The notes below the pieces were generated by a model that worked only from the letters and a program-made list of their open reading frames with translations, was not told the origin of the DNA and made no database searches. Positions 25,080 through 37,217 of a DNA stretch of 64,000 bases are shown here, piece after piece. This DNA comes from Trichostrongylus colubriformis (taxonomy: Eukaryota; Nematoda; Chromadorea; Rhabditida; Trichostrongylidae). The translations under genes were made by a program, and so were the position numbers. Positions within the stretch are counted from its first letter, which is position 1. Each line of letters opens with the position of its first letter. The stretch lies in contig OZ022257.1 of assembly GCA_963978905.1 (NCBI GenBank), positions 9,446,509 through 9,510,508 on the forward strand. Reading direction: 5' to 3'.

Positions 25080-28000
25080 GCGAGGATGAATATGCGGGAA
25101 CTTTTGCTGAATTTGAACTGGAAGCCACCAATAATATTTCCATATTCGATACCTGTCCACTGAAATTATACGATCATCTAGATCCACAGTTGCTCCCATT
25201 TCACAACCCACAATACAATCCTAAAGCTGTGAGTGTCTGGAAGTTTATGTGCACCAAACGGCTTCGTTACAACAACCAGTTGTCGATAAGTGAATACACT
25301 GGAAGAGTGATCTGCACTTTTCTGATCCGATGCTTGTAACTGCTACTATACTTGAAACACAAACGAATTAAATATGAATTTTTAGGGTTGCAAGCCGTAT
25401 GTACCTCTGACAGTTCTTGAAAACGGCATTGTAAGAGCCACAGAAAAAGCGAAAGAATTCAGATGCTCTGCAAGGTACTGTTTGAAGACTTTTGACAGAG
25501 GCCATTTTCACTTTTTTTGGATTTTGACAGGGTCCATTTTGAGGGCCTGCGCGCAATGGGAACCAAACTTACTCTTTGTAACATGACACCTAAAAATATT
25601 GCATGTTGAATTATGTAAATGGAGCAAGTAAACTTGACCCGAGTGATGTGACAGCTACTCGGTTCTTAACAGTTTCCGATTCTGAAGCATCTAGTATATG
25701 GGTTTTATGATGCGGTCTCGTGAAGCATACAGTGTGTTCATCACTTAAACCAATATTAAGTGCGACTTCCTCGATGAAGCTTTGCGCCTACGGTTTTCTT
25801 CCATTTTAGTCGTTACGTTTTGTTGTAGACAGAAATGAAATTTAGTCGTCGGTCACTGAAGAACGATTTTCTCATTTCCTGAAGTAATTCAATCATTGAT
25901 CGAGTGCAAGCGATGAATCTCGCAACAACATCGAAGGCGGAAACGATGAAAGCTGAAATCATTCCGGTACTGCTATCGGCCTTTGAACGTTCAGTCGCAT
26001 TGTGCGTTCCCAGCAAAAATGGCAACCATACCTGGGCTCTTGATAACTACCTTCCGTCGAAGTCCATGATGCGAATGCTGATAATCAATTCGTTCAACAC
26101 TATTAGTAAAACTGATCTGAATGTATCGAATATAATGTAGATATGGATGGGTAACTGTGCAATAGTGAAGAACTTAATAGATATAGTTAAATCTGTTATT
26201 TTACAATGGTAAATGGATCGTATCGCCTCCGACTCAGACGAACCATTGTATGTTGTCAGCCTTTGAGGCTCATCAGTGAATGAGGCTGGCAACATCAAGA
26301 GAATGTGTATGTGTGTGGTGACAATTATGGAGTTTGTTAATAGCGTATGTTGTACAATAGCAACACCGAAAAAAGGAAGTGTTAAAACTTTAGAGAATAA
26401 AATAAGTTGGTTACTGTACATAAAAGAAGGAAATGTAGGTATTATTGTGTTCCTGAAAATAGTATGGGTACATGCGATACCATGGGAAGATACCAAAGGT
26501 ACGCATTGTAACTAGAGCGCATATGTATATCCGTCTACACCTAAGTTTTTTATTATAGTACATGAAGTGGTGTGAACCAATTGAACAGGCTTCCTTGTAA
26601 TCCACCCACCTGGCCATGATCCAATACAAGCCAATACTTTTGCGCAATCAGTCGTGTGCTAAACTTGCACGACCGATAAGAGGGAAGGCTCTACAAGTTT
26701 GATGAGTAAATGGAATAGCGTGAATGACGCAATAAATCAACATGTTGTAAGGGATTAAAAAAGGAGCACCGCGCTACTTGTCCTACCCTTTTTTTAACAT
26801 TACCGTGCAGTGCACTAGAACACAATTGCAAAAATTTTACGTTGGCAGCACCGGACTCAATCAATAGCTCCTAGTGGAACATGCATTGATTCCTAGCAAT
26901 TTAGTATATTACCTACTAGTTTGGAGATTCGTCGAGTATTGTCAAAAAGTCCAAATTTGCAACTAATGAACTTATTTTTCATAATGCACTTGATAATATG
27001 AGAGGTTGTGAATTCCAAAGTGTAGCCGCTGATTATCAATTGTATTAAATGAAGTACATGTATTGGCTAATCGTAGGGCTTCTGTGTATATAACAGCCCC
27101 TTTATTTTCTATAGATATGTTACTATCACTAGGTGGGAATCCTTTGATTTTGAAATTAAAATCATCTGCTTTGCTATATGGCCAAGTAAGAACTCTTCCA
27201 TTGCTAACTTAATGTTGAGTCTAGATAGTTGGCATAATGATCGGAAACGTGAGTCCTTTTGAGCTCTAGTTTATTATCACAAGGCAGCTTTGAGCAAAGC
27301 AGTAGACCTCGATACGGTTGAATCTGCACGCTGTGATTTCATAGAGTTCGAGAAAAAATTGATGAACTTTATGAAATATTCGGCATCTTATTATTCTCTA
27401 CTTTTTATTTTGAAATATTTGACGATTTTACGTGTGAATTTTTCATATTGCTTTTCTTTTTATTTCACTTTATCAACTTATACTACATTCAATGCATTTA
27501 TATTTTAAGCATAATAATTGCTTTTTGTTGCTTACTGCTGGGCCATCCTAGTCCTGCACACTATATTCAATACGTCTAGATTGAATTTACTAACAGTATT
27601 GTATAAACTGATTCCATATGTATACTGACGTTGCAATAGCTCCGACTCTAATCAAAGTGTTTGAGTATTATTTCTCTAAAGGACACCCACAGTGCCAGCC
27701 CGTTGTGTCTTGAGTGCAATAGATTGGTATTGTGGTAGTCCTTCACAACCCGTTGCGGCAACTCGCCTGCATCGCGACTGCAACACCGCAAAGCGAAAAT
27801 TCGACATGACGATACATCGCGGATGTAGAACAGTCCAACTAGATGAACGCGCGACGCGAATTGCGTCGCCGTGCGCTCCAAGAACCTTGCTGGTTCCGTT
27901 ATGAAAGGATCGCCACCTTAGCCGTAACATCTTTAGTAGGTGACCTTTAAAATGTCACCCTTTCCTTTGCAAGGAGGGTAAGATGGTGGAAATGTCTAGC

Positions 28001-31000
28001 AACGCTCCACATCTTTACTACAACAAAATAACTTTTTTGTAGAGTCTCTGTGGCGTATTTAAGTCGGTTTTCCTCCTACGATTGATGGTTGCAGGTGCAT
28101 ATATAATGATCACGATGTTCGATACAAAGCCGATCCATGGGTCATCCTTCCATCCAACGAAACATTCAAATGTGACATTATCGAGTCACAATGCAGCAAT
28201 GGCAACATGTTCTCCAGTAATGAGTCGTATCTTCACATGCAGATCTATGAAGCCAGGTACGTGGTTTTCTCCTGCTTATCATAGCCACCTTTAGGAGCGA
28301 ATCGGATAGACTTTAGCATTGATTCCGACATTTCGTTCTAGAAAGAACGATGTCTCAGCGTTAAAAGCTGGCATTCGGTGTTGTATTCCTTTCAGAGATA
28401 GCTCATGTCGTAAATAGCGTCTTAAAAACGGACTTCGTGGAAAAATTTCAGGGCTATTGGGATTTTCGCAACATCTTCCCAGATGTCTCCGAGGAGAAAA
28501 TTAGAATGACCGAAAGGACCAAACTGTCTCTCAAAGGCAGTGACAGAGGAATTTCGGACGAAATGTGAATAAAAAAACATAGTAAATATGACGGTCGAGA
28601 TGATCAGTAATACGACGGTGAAGAGAAAACGGAAGTAAATGGCCCGAAACTCGAGAGGTAGGACTCCCTTCGTACCAGTGATCTCGGCGCGAACGACCTT
28701 TCCGTCAAGAGGTGGGCAGTCCGAACGACTTTTCCACTGGCATGTAGCCAAGTGATCAATGAGGGAAAAATAGCTTGGAAACTACAAAAACTTGAAAGGC
28801 ACTCCATCATCGATCAAAGGCAGACGAGTAAAGACAACGCTGAGAAATAATGAAAAAGAAAAAAGATTAGAAACGAAAACACGCAAACTCTACGGGTAAC
28901 CATCGGAATCAAAAATACTGAAAAGGACAATCAACTCTTTAGAAAAGGGTCTACGACAATCCTGTTTACAAAAGCGCGCCCCGATCGTTCCAACCCTGCC
29001 GCAGCTCCTTGGCTCCTCCCACCCAAGCCAATCAGGAATGCTCTTCGCTAGGATGCGGACCGAGCCAAAGAAGCGGGTGGGATCAAAATGGCCGCCTCCG
29101 CCACAACTCAGAGACACGCCATCCGTGGGGGATTACGGCGCAGATAGGTTTCCTATACCTCTAGATTTCAACTAAATGACTCCTTTTGGGAATTTCACAC
29201 TACCCACATTACCCCTATCACTGTCTTCAACTCAAACTACTGACTGTACCCGATATATTGTAGAAAGAGTCCTTTTCCCGTTTTGGAAGAGCGCTAAAGT
29301 GACACAGCAGACTTGCAAGATTTTGCTGCAGTGAGGTACAGATAGCATCTCGTCCCATGCGACGGAATATTGAATACAAAAACGGAAAAATGATACAGTT
29401 CAGCAAGCCAAAATTGGAGTTGGATGCTCTACCGCACGTCTACATCTTACTTCTTGACTCGGTGTCGTCGTTCATGGCCAAACGGTAGGCGCACCTAGCT
29501 GACATCTTTTTCTGTTAAGATTTGTTGATGATAAGTCATTCAACACCTATTAACCTGATCATCCTCCAGTTACTGAAGATCATCAGAGGATGATCACATA
29601 AATGATTTGTATGATGAAGAGGTGAAACCAATCATTTCTTAGTTTTTTTTGTTCCTAGTTCATGTGTTTTTCATTTTGTTTCCTTGTTTCCTTTTGACTG
29701 CGCGGCAATCAATGGTCACTGCGCAGCCGTCTGGTACACTCGTTGGACTTATCACGTCTGTCTTTCTTAGAAAGACAGACGTGATAAGAACTCTGAAAAA
29801 CCATCTGATGCTTCGAAATGCTTCTAAAAATCAGAATCGTTAAGGCATGGAAGCTGTAAATTCCCCAATCCTCAAATCAAGTGAAAAGTGATCATATCAC
29901 CTCAGTTTTCACTTCATTTCCAGTTCGTTACCTCAAAGTCTTGCTTACCTGAAAGCAGAGCATGGTGCTGTTCAAATGGAATTTCTAAATAAACTGGGGA
30001 TAAACAGCCGTCCGAATGCTTTTGCCTTGTTTTTTGGTTGGTTTCTTTGATATAATAATCCAGTCGACGTATATAACATTGAGGTCAGTGTTGCGCTGAA
30101 AAATGAATTGAAAAATAAATTCTTCAGGCAAAACCGAGGAGGCTGGAAGTCGAGCTTTGGTCGGCCAACCGCCTATCAAAGCAGACTGGGATCGTCGTAA
30201 GAAGTGCAGAGAATATATTGACAAGCTTCCTTATGAGCTGGAGCAATACCGATTGCGTGGCTACAAAGTAATTAGTACTCGAAAATGGTTCAAAGCAGTG
30301 TTTCAAATAGAATATACCACTATTGAAAGTATCGTGAAAAGTCGAAATCAATGTGCAATATCCATGAAGGTTCTCCCTTCCGCGGAAAAGTGCCTTCACG
30401 GACCGTATCTCCTGAAATAAATCCGATTCAGCGTAGTTTAGGCAAATCGTCCACGGAAATTCCGTGATTCTAATAATTCCACTGAACATCACTCGACTGG
30501 ATATAGTACATGACAGGAACATGAAAGGAACCTATAGATTTCTTTTTGCTGTTCCCATGCAGAAATCGAAAAAGTATGCAAGAGCAACTCGTATGTATTC
30601 CCGCCGAACAACATTTGAACAGCCGTCGGCGGGAAGGGCGCTGCTCAGAGTTTCTCGTCCAATGGTGATTTGCTCCCATTAGGAAGAAGATGGGATTCAC
30701 AAGGGCGCACAAATGAAAAAAGGGTAAAGAAAGCCCTTGGAGAATCGAGAAAAAAGCCTCAGTAACCATTGGTACCGGCGTATATACGCCGTCCAAGAAG
30801 GCAATCGGAGAGTTCACTTGATTTTATCACAAAAAATCAAGATAGAATGTTTCTCATTCTTCAGAGTTGCGCCATATATATGTTATCCATTGCGCCTGAT
30901 CGCTTGAATCGCGAACTCTGAGAAATGTTCAGCAGAGAATAAAAATTCCATCTGTCTCAGAGTTTGCTGGACATTCTCAGAGTTCGTGATTCAAGCGATC

Positions 31001-34000
31001 AGGCGCAAGGGAAAACATGCATATGTACGTATCACTTAGACGATCAGGCATATCAATCACCTTACCGCGTCGGGTGGGGGTCGATAGGTCGAATTTCCGC
31101 TTGCGGTGTCGCACTCGTGGCACCGCCAGAACGAGCCGTTAGGAACTCCGCTCAAGACGCAATGGGCTGGTACCGTAAGGGACCTTTAAAGATGGCAAGT
31201 GAAACTTCGGGAGTTTGCCTACTTTTGAAGCTCCCTCACGGTACCAGCTCATTGCGTCTTGAGCGGAATGCCAAACGACTCGTACTTGCCGCGCTGCTCG
31301 CCGCGGGCGCTCGCGCGGAAATTCGACCTATCGACGCTCACCCTATCGCGTCTTGTCCTTTCCGCCTCATCTTCTGATTGTCTGATTGGCTGATCGCCTG
31401 AGCGCCTGATTGCTTGGTCGCTTGGTCCCTACTTATCTTTCTTGATTCGCCTGATCGTCCAAGCGATTTGTAACGTAACCATTTTGCCCAACTGCCTAAC
31501 CGCCTGATCGCCTATGACGCAGGCGCGATGGCAAACATTAGACACCGCCTCGACGTTGACTTCGCTCCTTCGTTGGCCTCGCATCTTATCTTATCCTGGT
31601 GCAACGACCCCAGTGCTCCGTTGAATAAATCGAAGGCTTGTGGTGCTGAGCTGAGGCGGAGAGTGTTACCAAATCTGTTGCTTCTTTGCGCTTTTATGAT
31701 GACCATTGCGCAGCAAAAGATCACCCTCTGCAGTTGCACAATGAGGTAACTGTCCACGGGAGCGACTAGGCATGAAGAGGTCTTGAATGTGACAGCTGCA
31801 CCGGGAGAGACCTGAACTGCCACCGAAAACTGAGGATTATGACCGTGGAGTTTTTTTTCCTGTTTATATGTTTTATATCTGATGGAACACTGTTAAAGGC
31901 ACAACACGCGATAATCAGATTAGTGGCTTACTTTCTTGAGGCGAGTAGGTCCTTCTATAACTGCTCAGGCTGCACCCTTGTTGCGGCTGCATGGTGCACC
32001 CTAACGCTGCTGTGCCTGCTTGGGGGTTTGTACCCTAATGTCAGGATGCCGCATGACGATGAGCGGCGTGCGACACAGTGTGTGCGAGCTTTGCGCGTCG
32101 CGGTAGTTGGGTCTTGGAACGATTACAACGTAATGCAAATGGTGCGATACGCAGTTGACTTCTAATCACTTCAGGACCCAACAATTTAGCTCGTCCGCAT
32201 TGTTTGACTTGCGACATGCCGCAGTGCGGCATCCTGACATTAGGGTACAGACCCCCTGCTTGGACACAGCCGAGCCACGCCCACCCAACAAATCACACCT
32301 AGCCTTGGACCAACAGTTTCCAATGTGAAAGTGTTTTCATCATCGCAATGGCTGTTTCATTGCAATATCGTCTCTTCTCACAAGTTCCTTCCCCCTGTGA
32401 GCACCCACGTTGGAAAATCGTTCGTCTAAGGCTACGCGTGATGTGATTGGGTGGGCGTGGCTCGGTTTTGTTCAAGCAGACACAACACCGTGATAGTGCA
32501 CCGTGCAGCCGCAACAAGGGTGCAGCGAGAGCAATTATCTAAGGAACTACTTGCCCCAAGATGTAAGACCTACTCTGATTACCGCGTGGTGTGCCTTTAA
32601 ATGAGCTCTTATCTTCAGACTATGGTTGCCCAAGATTGGGGTTGTGGCTTCGTCTACTATCCTAATTGTTTGGGATTCAAGAGACCTGAAGCCGATCATA
32701 TGTGGAGGTAGGAATACTTGGCATGCATTGCCTATCCTACTTTTGCCTAATTTTTTAAAAATACCAAAGACATTGCCAGTATGTTAAATTGGTTTATGCA
32801 ATTTCTTCCTACGTTGCTCGTAATCTTTTAGAAAGGGAGTGAGTACCTCTCCATATAAAAGATATCATATAAAATATAAAGGATGAACGTTCGACGTCAA
32901 TCAATCCCTTCTGAGGGATACACCGTGCATTCTAGTCCCATCCAGAATCGTGGTGGAATGTGAATTCGATTCGGTTTATGCAGTGAATTGCGGGAGCAAG
33001 TCTATGCACACACAACGCAGTGCTTTTACCCTCCTGGACGGTTTCAATACCAATTCACCCATCCTGGAGGGATGGAAGACTTGGTTGGCATGGGCGGGCG
33101 TCGAGACGGGATTTGATCCGCACACCATGAGAGTGGGAGTGCGCGAGACCTGTCACTACGCTATATCCGCCCTTGATTTTACCTCAGCTGTAGAGATTTT
33201 TTTAATACATCATATATAAAAAATTACGCGAAGACTTTTTGACGGTTCAGTGGCAGGTCTTTGAAAAAGTAGGCTTTGGTGCTTCGAGTTAGCATAAATG
33301 AACAACCGTACCTTCGTTGCAGGGGTTTCGAACTGCGGATGGGAGAGTCCAGAACTCTCCAAAGAAGTCACATCAAGCACTGCAGTGAGCTGCATTTGGA
33401 AATGTTGAACTATATGGAGAAATTCATGCAATCATATCCAGGTGACGAATTTTATCTGAGTGTGTAGCGAAATGATTTTTCAGTGCAGTCCATTTCGCAG
33501 CGCTTGATTGGGCGTGGACTACGGACTTGGGTGAGAGTGTATCAAACTCTCTAACCACGCCACACACTCTCACTCTCGCCATCCACCCAAGTCCGCAGGC
33601 CACGCCCAATCAAGCGTTGCGAAATGGACTGTAATACTGATACCGATAAGAGCGTCTCCCAATGCATAACTTCACCATTCTCTGCAATGTATCGATAGCA
33701 GGGCAATTCCAGGTGTCGTGGACGTTAGTCCCTTCTGAACGCCCCCCCCCCTGCCCCCACTCTACAGGGACCGAATATGACCCCTCCCTTTTTTTACCTC
33801 TACAATACCAGTACTCGTTTCTCGATTGTATGATCACAATGTGTTTAATTGCTGTGCATTCATACCGTACCTGAAGCAAAAAAACATTTATTTCACATTT
33901 CCTCACACGGATTCACTGTGAAATATCCTTCGCTTCTTATCTGCCTATTGAGAGCTCAGATTCTAATGCTTATTGCTTACCTCTGCAGGTGCGCCCACTC

Positions 34001-37000
34001 TTGTCTGGTCAAATACGACCCCCTTGTCGAGGAATCCTCGACTCCCAGTGTACTCTGGTCGGTAGGGCTACATAGACAATGGGACTTGAACAACGGCATA
34101 ACTAGAATTAGATCTTACTAATGACTGTTATGCTCAGCAATCTACATATGCTTTTACCATTGTGTCACTTTATCGGGTACTTGTGCTTCATTTATGATTT
34201 TAGCAACTTCTCATAGCATACATAGTTACAAAAAGAGCACGTTGAATATTTGAGGAGTCCCAAAAATATGCCACGTCTGGCCTGTTAGCTTGGCTCATGA
34301 TTCCATGAAGAACCTCTACCATGCTGACGACCAGTTTATGAAGTTTTTCAAGCGGAATACGGAGCACTTGGACAACTCCTTTTTATTCTTCATGAGTGAT
34401 CATGGACCACGAAGTGAAGGAGTAAGTGAACTGTCACCCTTTGTCTTTCTGACGTCATTCTTTTGTCCTGTGGAAAGGGAAGAGCTTCGCTTACGCTTCG
34501 ACTACGACAAAAGCTGAACGTTCCCCTTTTTGACAGTTATGTAGGTCCATGCTAGGCCGCCTTTAGACTTTGCGATTCTGCAACTTTGAGATTTTGCAGA
34601 TTTGCGATTTTGCAATTTCGCGATTTTGCGAAATTGCAAAATCGTTGCACTTCCGCACGCGATACTGTAATGATATTGCGCAATGTCGCAATTTCGTGTG
34701 CGGAGATGCGACACTACAGAATCGCAAAATTGCTACATCGCAAACTTTGAAAGCGGCCTGATGATCATGTCGCTGAAACGAAAAACATGTTTCACCTATC
34801 GTTAATTCTTAAATACTTTTTGTTTCTAACATGGAACAGCTTCACGGAGCACGATGGTCGATGTGTAAAAATGAAATTCACGGGTTCAATCCATAACAGC
34901 ACTGTCGCGTTTTGCTTATTTCATTTCACAGATAGCGAAGGTGCCCTTGGGCAAATACGAACAGAATAATCCGTTCCTTATGGTGTCCATTCCAAAACGC
35001 TACCGTAACACAGCGATTCACGAACAACTGAAGAAGAAATCGGAAGAACTTATGACGCATTACGATTTACATGCCACATTCATGGATATTTTGAAGGTTG
35101 GTCTTGCACTTGCCATTGTACTCTAGACAGCCCGAAAAATTTTTTATTTCACCAATAACTTGTATTCACCGCTCAACACTAGCTATTCATTAGCAAAGGC
35201 ATTGAGAATCAGCTCCGCTGCCCGTGGTATATCAAGATGACTCCATCAAATTTCCTCTTAGTATCCCAAATAAAGAAATCGTTCATGGAAATTTCACGAT
35301 TCTCCGCAAAATCAAAGGACCACTTATATTACATGAACAGAAACACGGAAACAGCTGAGAATTTTCTTCGTTACAGAGTAGGAATCGAAAAACTGGAAGA
35401 CAGCGACCTGTTTGTATTCCTGCCGATCAACCTTCCAATAGCTGTTGGCGGGAACTGCGCTTTTCAGGTTCGCACCAAATGTTGAATTGCTATCCTCTCT
35501 GCGTCTCTGACCATGTGAACGCAGCCGCTTTGCTTCCAGAGCCATCATATGCACCCTCGCGTCCAAAGACATTCTCATCTTGTCGGAATAAATGTTCGGC
35601 AGGAATACAAACAGGTCGCTGTCTTCGTTACTTTGAGATTCTAAGCTCACCTGGATTTTTGTTTTTCTTCTTGGCACTTTGCGTTTGGCTGATAGCAAGC
35701 AAATGTAACATGAACGTCTGCCTAACAGAAAATCTAAAATTTACGTGGACGATTCCTTCCAGTTCCGATGTCCTATTGATGGGTCGATTGAAGTAACATG
35801 TTCGAAAGGGTTGTTTCGATTACGTTTATTTTAAAGTTCTCATTTCAAAGCTCCAACCAGACCGCAACTTCTCGGACACATCATATCGTAATATGCAACC
35901 TTTGAGTAAAGGTTCTTCATTACTTCGAGAATGGAGAGGGCCAAGAAATTGCCGAACACTTCCAATTCCCTCCGAGTACTGTCTTTGCCAGTACAACAGG
36001 ACCACAATCATGTGGGTTTTGCAAATAGCTTTGTCGTAAGCCATCTTTCTCGAGTGAAAAGGTATTGAGAATTTTCAGAGATGATGGAATCCATGAAGAA
36101 GCAGGCCGATTTCTGGCTGAGCAATTGAATATGCTACTAGAAAATGCTGGACTAGGTGGAAAATGCCGGAAACAGTCCTACCACTCGGTTAGTGCTTTTA
36201 CATCACCTCATTATCCATATACTCGCCATCCGCCAATTCAGACGCATAGTGCTACAGAAACGAAAGATGGAAACGTTTCACTTTACGAGATTGCTGTTTA
36301 CCTCTGGCCGTCCAGTGGACTATTCTCGGTAACCCGTGGAAATTCATTTTTGCTCACTCTACTATATATCCAAGCATATTCGAATTCTGCGCAAGTCGCT
36401 GATTATATTAAAGGAACTGTTCACGGAAAAATGAGTTTCTCTGCCACCTATATCTCTACTATATATCTCTATGTTGTAATTGCCTAATAAGGGCCGCATG
36501 CAGGGAAAAAGTGGGAATACGGTTGAGATACAGCTCCACAAAGTGGTGGCCGAGGGGCGGGACTTCAGACGTTTGCCACTATGTCTCGTTGCCTGTGTCG
36601 TCTTTGCACCTCCCCAGCCATTCTCCCTCGCCGCATGTGGACGTAGCCACGCCCTGCCGGCGCAAAGTATGAACGCGGCCCAAGGGTATCACCCGGCTGT
36701 CGCGCCGCGATACGGGTGCAATTTATCGGCAACTGCGTGCCAGTTTTCCGACCGCAGAAGAAGGCTGAACATCTACATATTTATAGCGAAGTGCGCCATG
36801 CAGAATTGAAGGGAAAGAAAACATGTTGTTACATCTAGTGAAAAGCAAAACCCTTGCCGGTTGAACATATCATAGCCATGCAAGCACAAGTATTTCCTGT
36901 CCAAGCTTTATGCATATTTTATAATGAGAGTACTAGTTTGACTATGATCAACAATGATGAGCTCCCTTCTGTGACCATTATTTCTGTGGTGCCCCTTCCC

Positions 37001-37151
37001 CAACAAACTGAACTTGCTTATTCAGGCTCATGTTCGACCGACCGACAAGGGGCTTCTGTTATATTCGGGCATCACTCGAATGAATCGATACGAAAGGCAA
37101 GGCGATTGCGTTCCAAACCATCCTTTGAAACCTATTTGCCATTGTCACTAG
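25080..37151 (+). CDS. DUF229 family protein (sulfatase/alkaline-phosphatase-like fold), 14 exons, N-terminus missing
   Basis: Exons read by splice sites and similarity: 25080-25228, 25386-25474, 28095-28256, 29404-29484, 29924-30036, 30128-30267, 32619-32707, 33323-33441, 34255-34421, 34932-35096, 35851-36011, 36079-36187, 36242-36328, 37026-37151. All phases join and give about 584 residues ending in ICHCH and a TAG stop. Landmarks: FDTCPL and YDHLDPQLLPFH near the start, PHVYILLLDSVSS (metal-binding Asp and Ser/Thr site of the alkaline-phosphatase superfamily) in exon 4, GINSRPNAFALFFG over exons 5/6, TMVAQDW in exon 7, LAHDSMKNLYHADD and MSDHGPR (metal-ligand Asp-His) in exon 9, LREWRGPRNCRTLPIP and YCLCQYN in exon 11, GDCVPNHPLKPICHC at the end. 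Family membership is recalled (Pfam PF02995), expanded in nematodes; substrate unknown. Expected to be secreted or type II membrane-anchored, but the exon with the signal/anchor was not found upstream. Acceptors at 34255 (ttgag) and 35851 (caaag) are weaker than the rest. Nothing seen breaks the frame, so the gene looks functional. Confidence 0.9.
25475..28094 (+). other. DUF229 intron 2
   Basis: 2.6 kb between exons 2 and 3. 27728-27930 shares CGCAAAGCGAAAATTCGACAT-like sequence with the GC-rich MITEs. The remainder is unrecognised. Confidence 0.6.
28530..29230 (-). mobile_element. Family A element, copy in DUF229 intron 3, reversed
   Basis: In reverse orientation relative to copies at 2172, 24232 and 54473. 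Its tips are TCAAAGGCAGTGACAGAGG at 28531 and ACCCCTATCACTGTCTTCAA ending at 29230. It is longer than the others (about 700 bp) and more diverged. It accounts for most of the 1147-bp intron between DUF229 exons 3 and 4. Confidence 0.6.
29748..29788. repeat. 41-bp perfect palindrome in DUF229 intron 4
   Basis: Two 20-base arms, CTTATCACGTCTGTCTTTCT and its exact inverse, around a single T. There is no surrounding inverted sequence. Confidence 0.9.
30889..31009. repeat. 120-bp hairpin in DUF229 intron 6
   Basis: TTGCGCCTGATCGCTTGAAT with CGAACTCTGAGAAATGT pairs with its inverse ending AAGCGATCAGGCGCAA. A degenerate GCCTGATCGCCTGA run follows at 31383-31515. Confidence 0.8.
31072..31343. mobile_element. 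9-bp-TSD hairpin MITE in DUF229 intron 6
   Basis: Ends GGGTGGGGGTCGATAGGTCG / inverse CGACCTATCGACGCTCACCC. The interior pairs around CTCAAGACGCAATGGGCTGG and its inverse near 31245-31270. Flanks TACCGCGTC (31063-31071) and TATCGCGTC (31344-31352) agree at 8 of 9. Confidence 0.85.
31893..32600 (+). mobile_element. TTAA-ended element B with a nested MITE, in DUF229 intron 6
   Basis: Tips are TTAAAGGCACAACACGCGAT and its inverse ending GTGTGCCTTTAA, with long inverted subterminal matches (GCTGCACCCTTGTTGCGGCTGC near 31968 and its inverse near 32500). The 231-bp element at 32024-32254 is inserted in its left half. The right tip lies only 18 bp before DUF229 exon 7 (32619), so the polypyrimidine tract and acceptor lie just outside the transposon. 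A second copy is at 45671-46382 and a 3' fragment ends at 42840. Confidence 0.8.
32024..32254. mobile_element. 9-bp-TSD hairpin MITE (GGGT type)
   Basis: 231 bp with inverted ends GGGTTTGTACCCTAATGTCA / TGACATTAGGGTACAGACCC. It is flanked by the exact 9-bp repeat CCTGCTTGG (32015-32023 and 32255-32263). The copy of the host element at 45671 has the empty site. A diverged relative is at 11538-11777. Confidence 0.9.
32878..33182 (-). mobile_element. tRNA-derived SINE, copy 3, in DUF229 intron 7
   Basis: On the minus strand it reads GCGTAGTGACAGG, GTGCGGATCAAATCCCG and GCCAACCAAGTCTTCCATCC, then GATTGATTGACG and ATCCTTTATATT. It inserted opposite to the gene and takes up half of the 615-bp intron. 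Confidence 0.75.
33486..33631. mobile_element. CAGTCCATTTC hairpin MITE in DUF229 intron 8
   Basis: 146 bp, almost perfectly self-complementary: CAGTCCATTTCGCAGCGC at the left and its inverse at the right, with the centre near 33545-33570. Uninterrupted relative of 46448-46851. Confidence 0.85.
33690..34080 (+). repeat. R1 repeat, longest copy, in DUF229 intron 8
   Basis: GGGCAATTCCAGGTGTCGTGG, a C-rich stretch, AATATGACCCCTCCC, GCAAAAAAACATTTATTTCAC, AAATACGACCCCCTTGTCGA and GGAATCCTCGACTCCCAGTG. Ends in the palindrome GTCGAGGAATCCTCGAC. Confidence 0.7.
34554..34760. repeat. Foldback of GCGATTTTGCA-type words in DUF229 intron 9
   Basis: GGCCGCCTTTAGACTTTGCG at the left pairs with the inverse of CGCAAACTTTGAAAGCGGCC at the right. 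Between them are many short repeats of GCGATTTTGCAA and its inverse. No coding. Confidence 0.75.
35376..35640. mobile_element. Hairpin element in DUF229 intron 10
   Basis: A 31-bp inverted repeat (GAAGACAGCGACCTGTTTGT at 35396 and its inverse ending near 35629) with further pairing around it. Related to the tandem units at 7082-7440 and to 30555-30660 by the TCGAAAAACTGGAAGA and GAGCAACTCG words. Confidence 0.7.
36412..36660. mobile_element. Family P fragment in last DUF229 intron
   Basis: CACGGAAAAATGAGTTTCTC and TGCCTAATAAGGGCCGCATG match the left end of 23288-23718. The other arm is absent. At 36655-36735 it abuts an end related to the hairpin element at 52237. Confidence 0.55.
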
Positions 37152-37211
37152 ATCTCCTAGGGGGCATACCATAACAATCGGGTCTTTATTGCAGTATGTA
37201 TGTTGTATATA

Positions 37212-37217
37212 AATAAA
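37212..37217 (+). terminator. Poly(A) signal AATAAA of the DUF229 gene
   Basis: AATAAA lies 61 bases after the TAG stop at 37149-37151, at a distance normal for a nematode 3' UTR. It is the first canonical signal after the stop. Confidence 0.65.

Noticed and set aside
33742..33760. C-rich tract as a G-quadruplex or regulatory site
   Set aside because: Runs of C recur in the R1 units and vary in length as simple repeats do. No other support.
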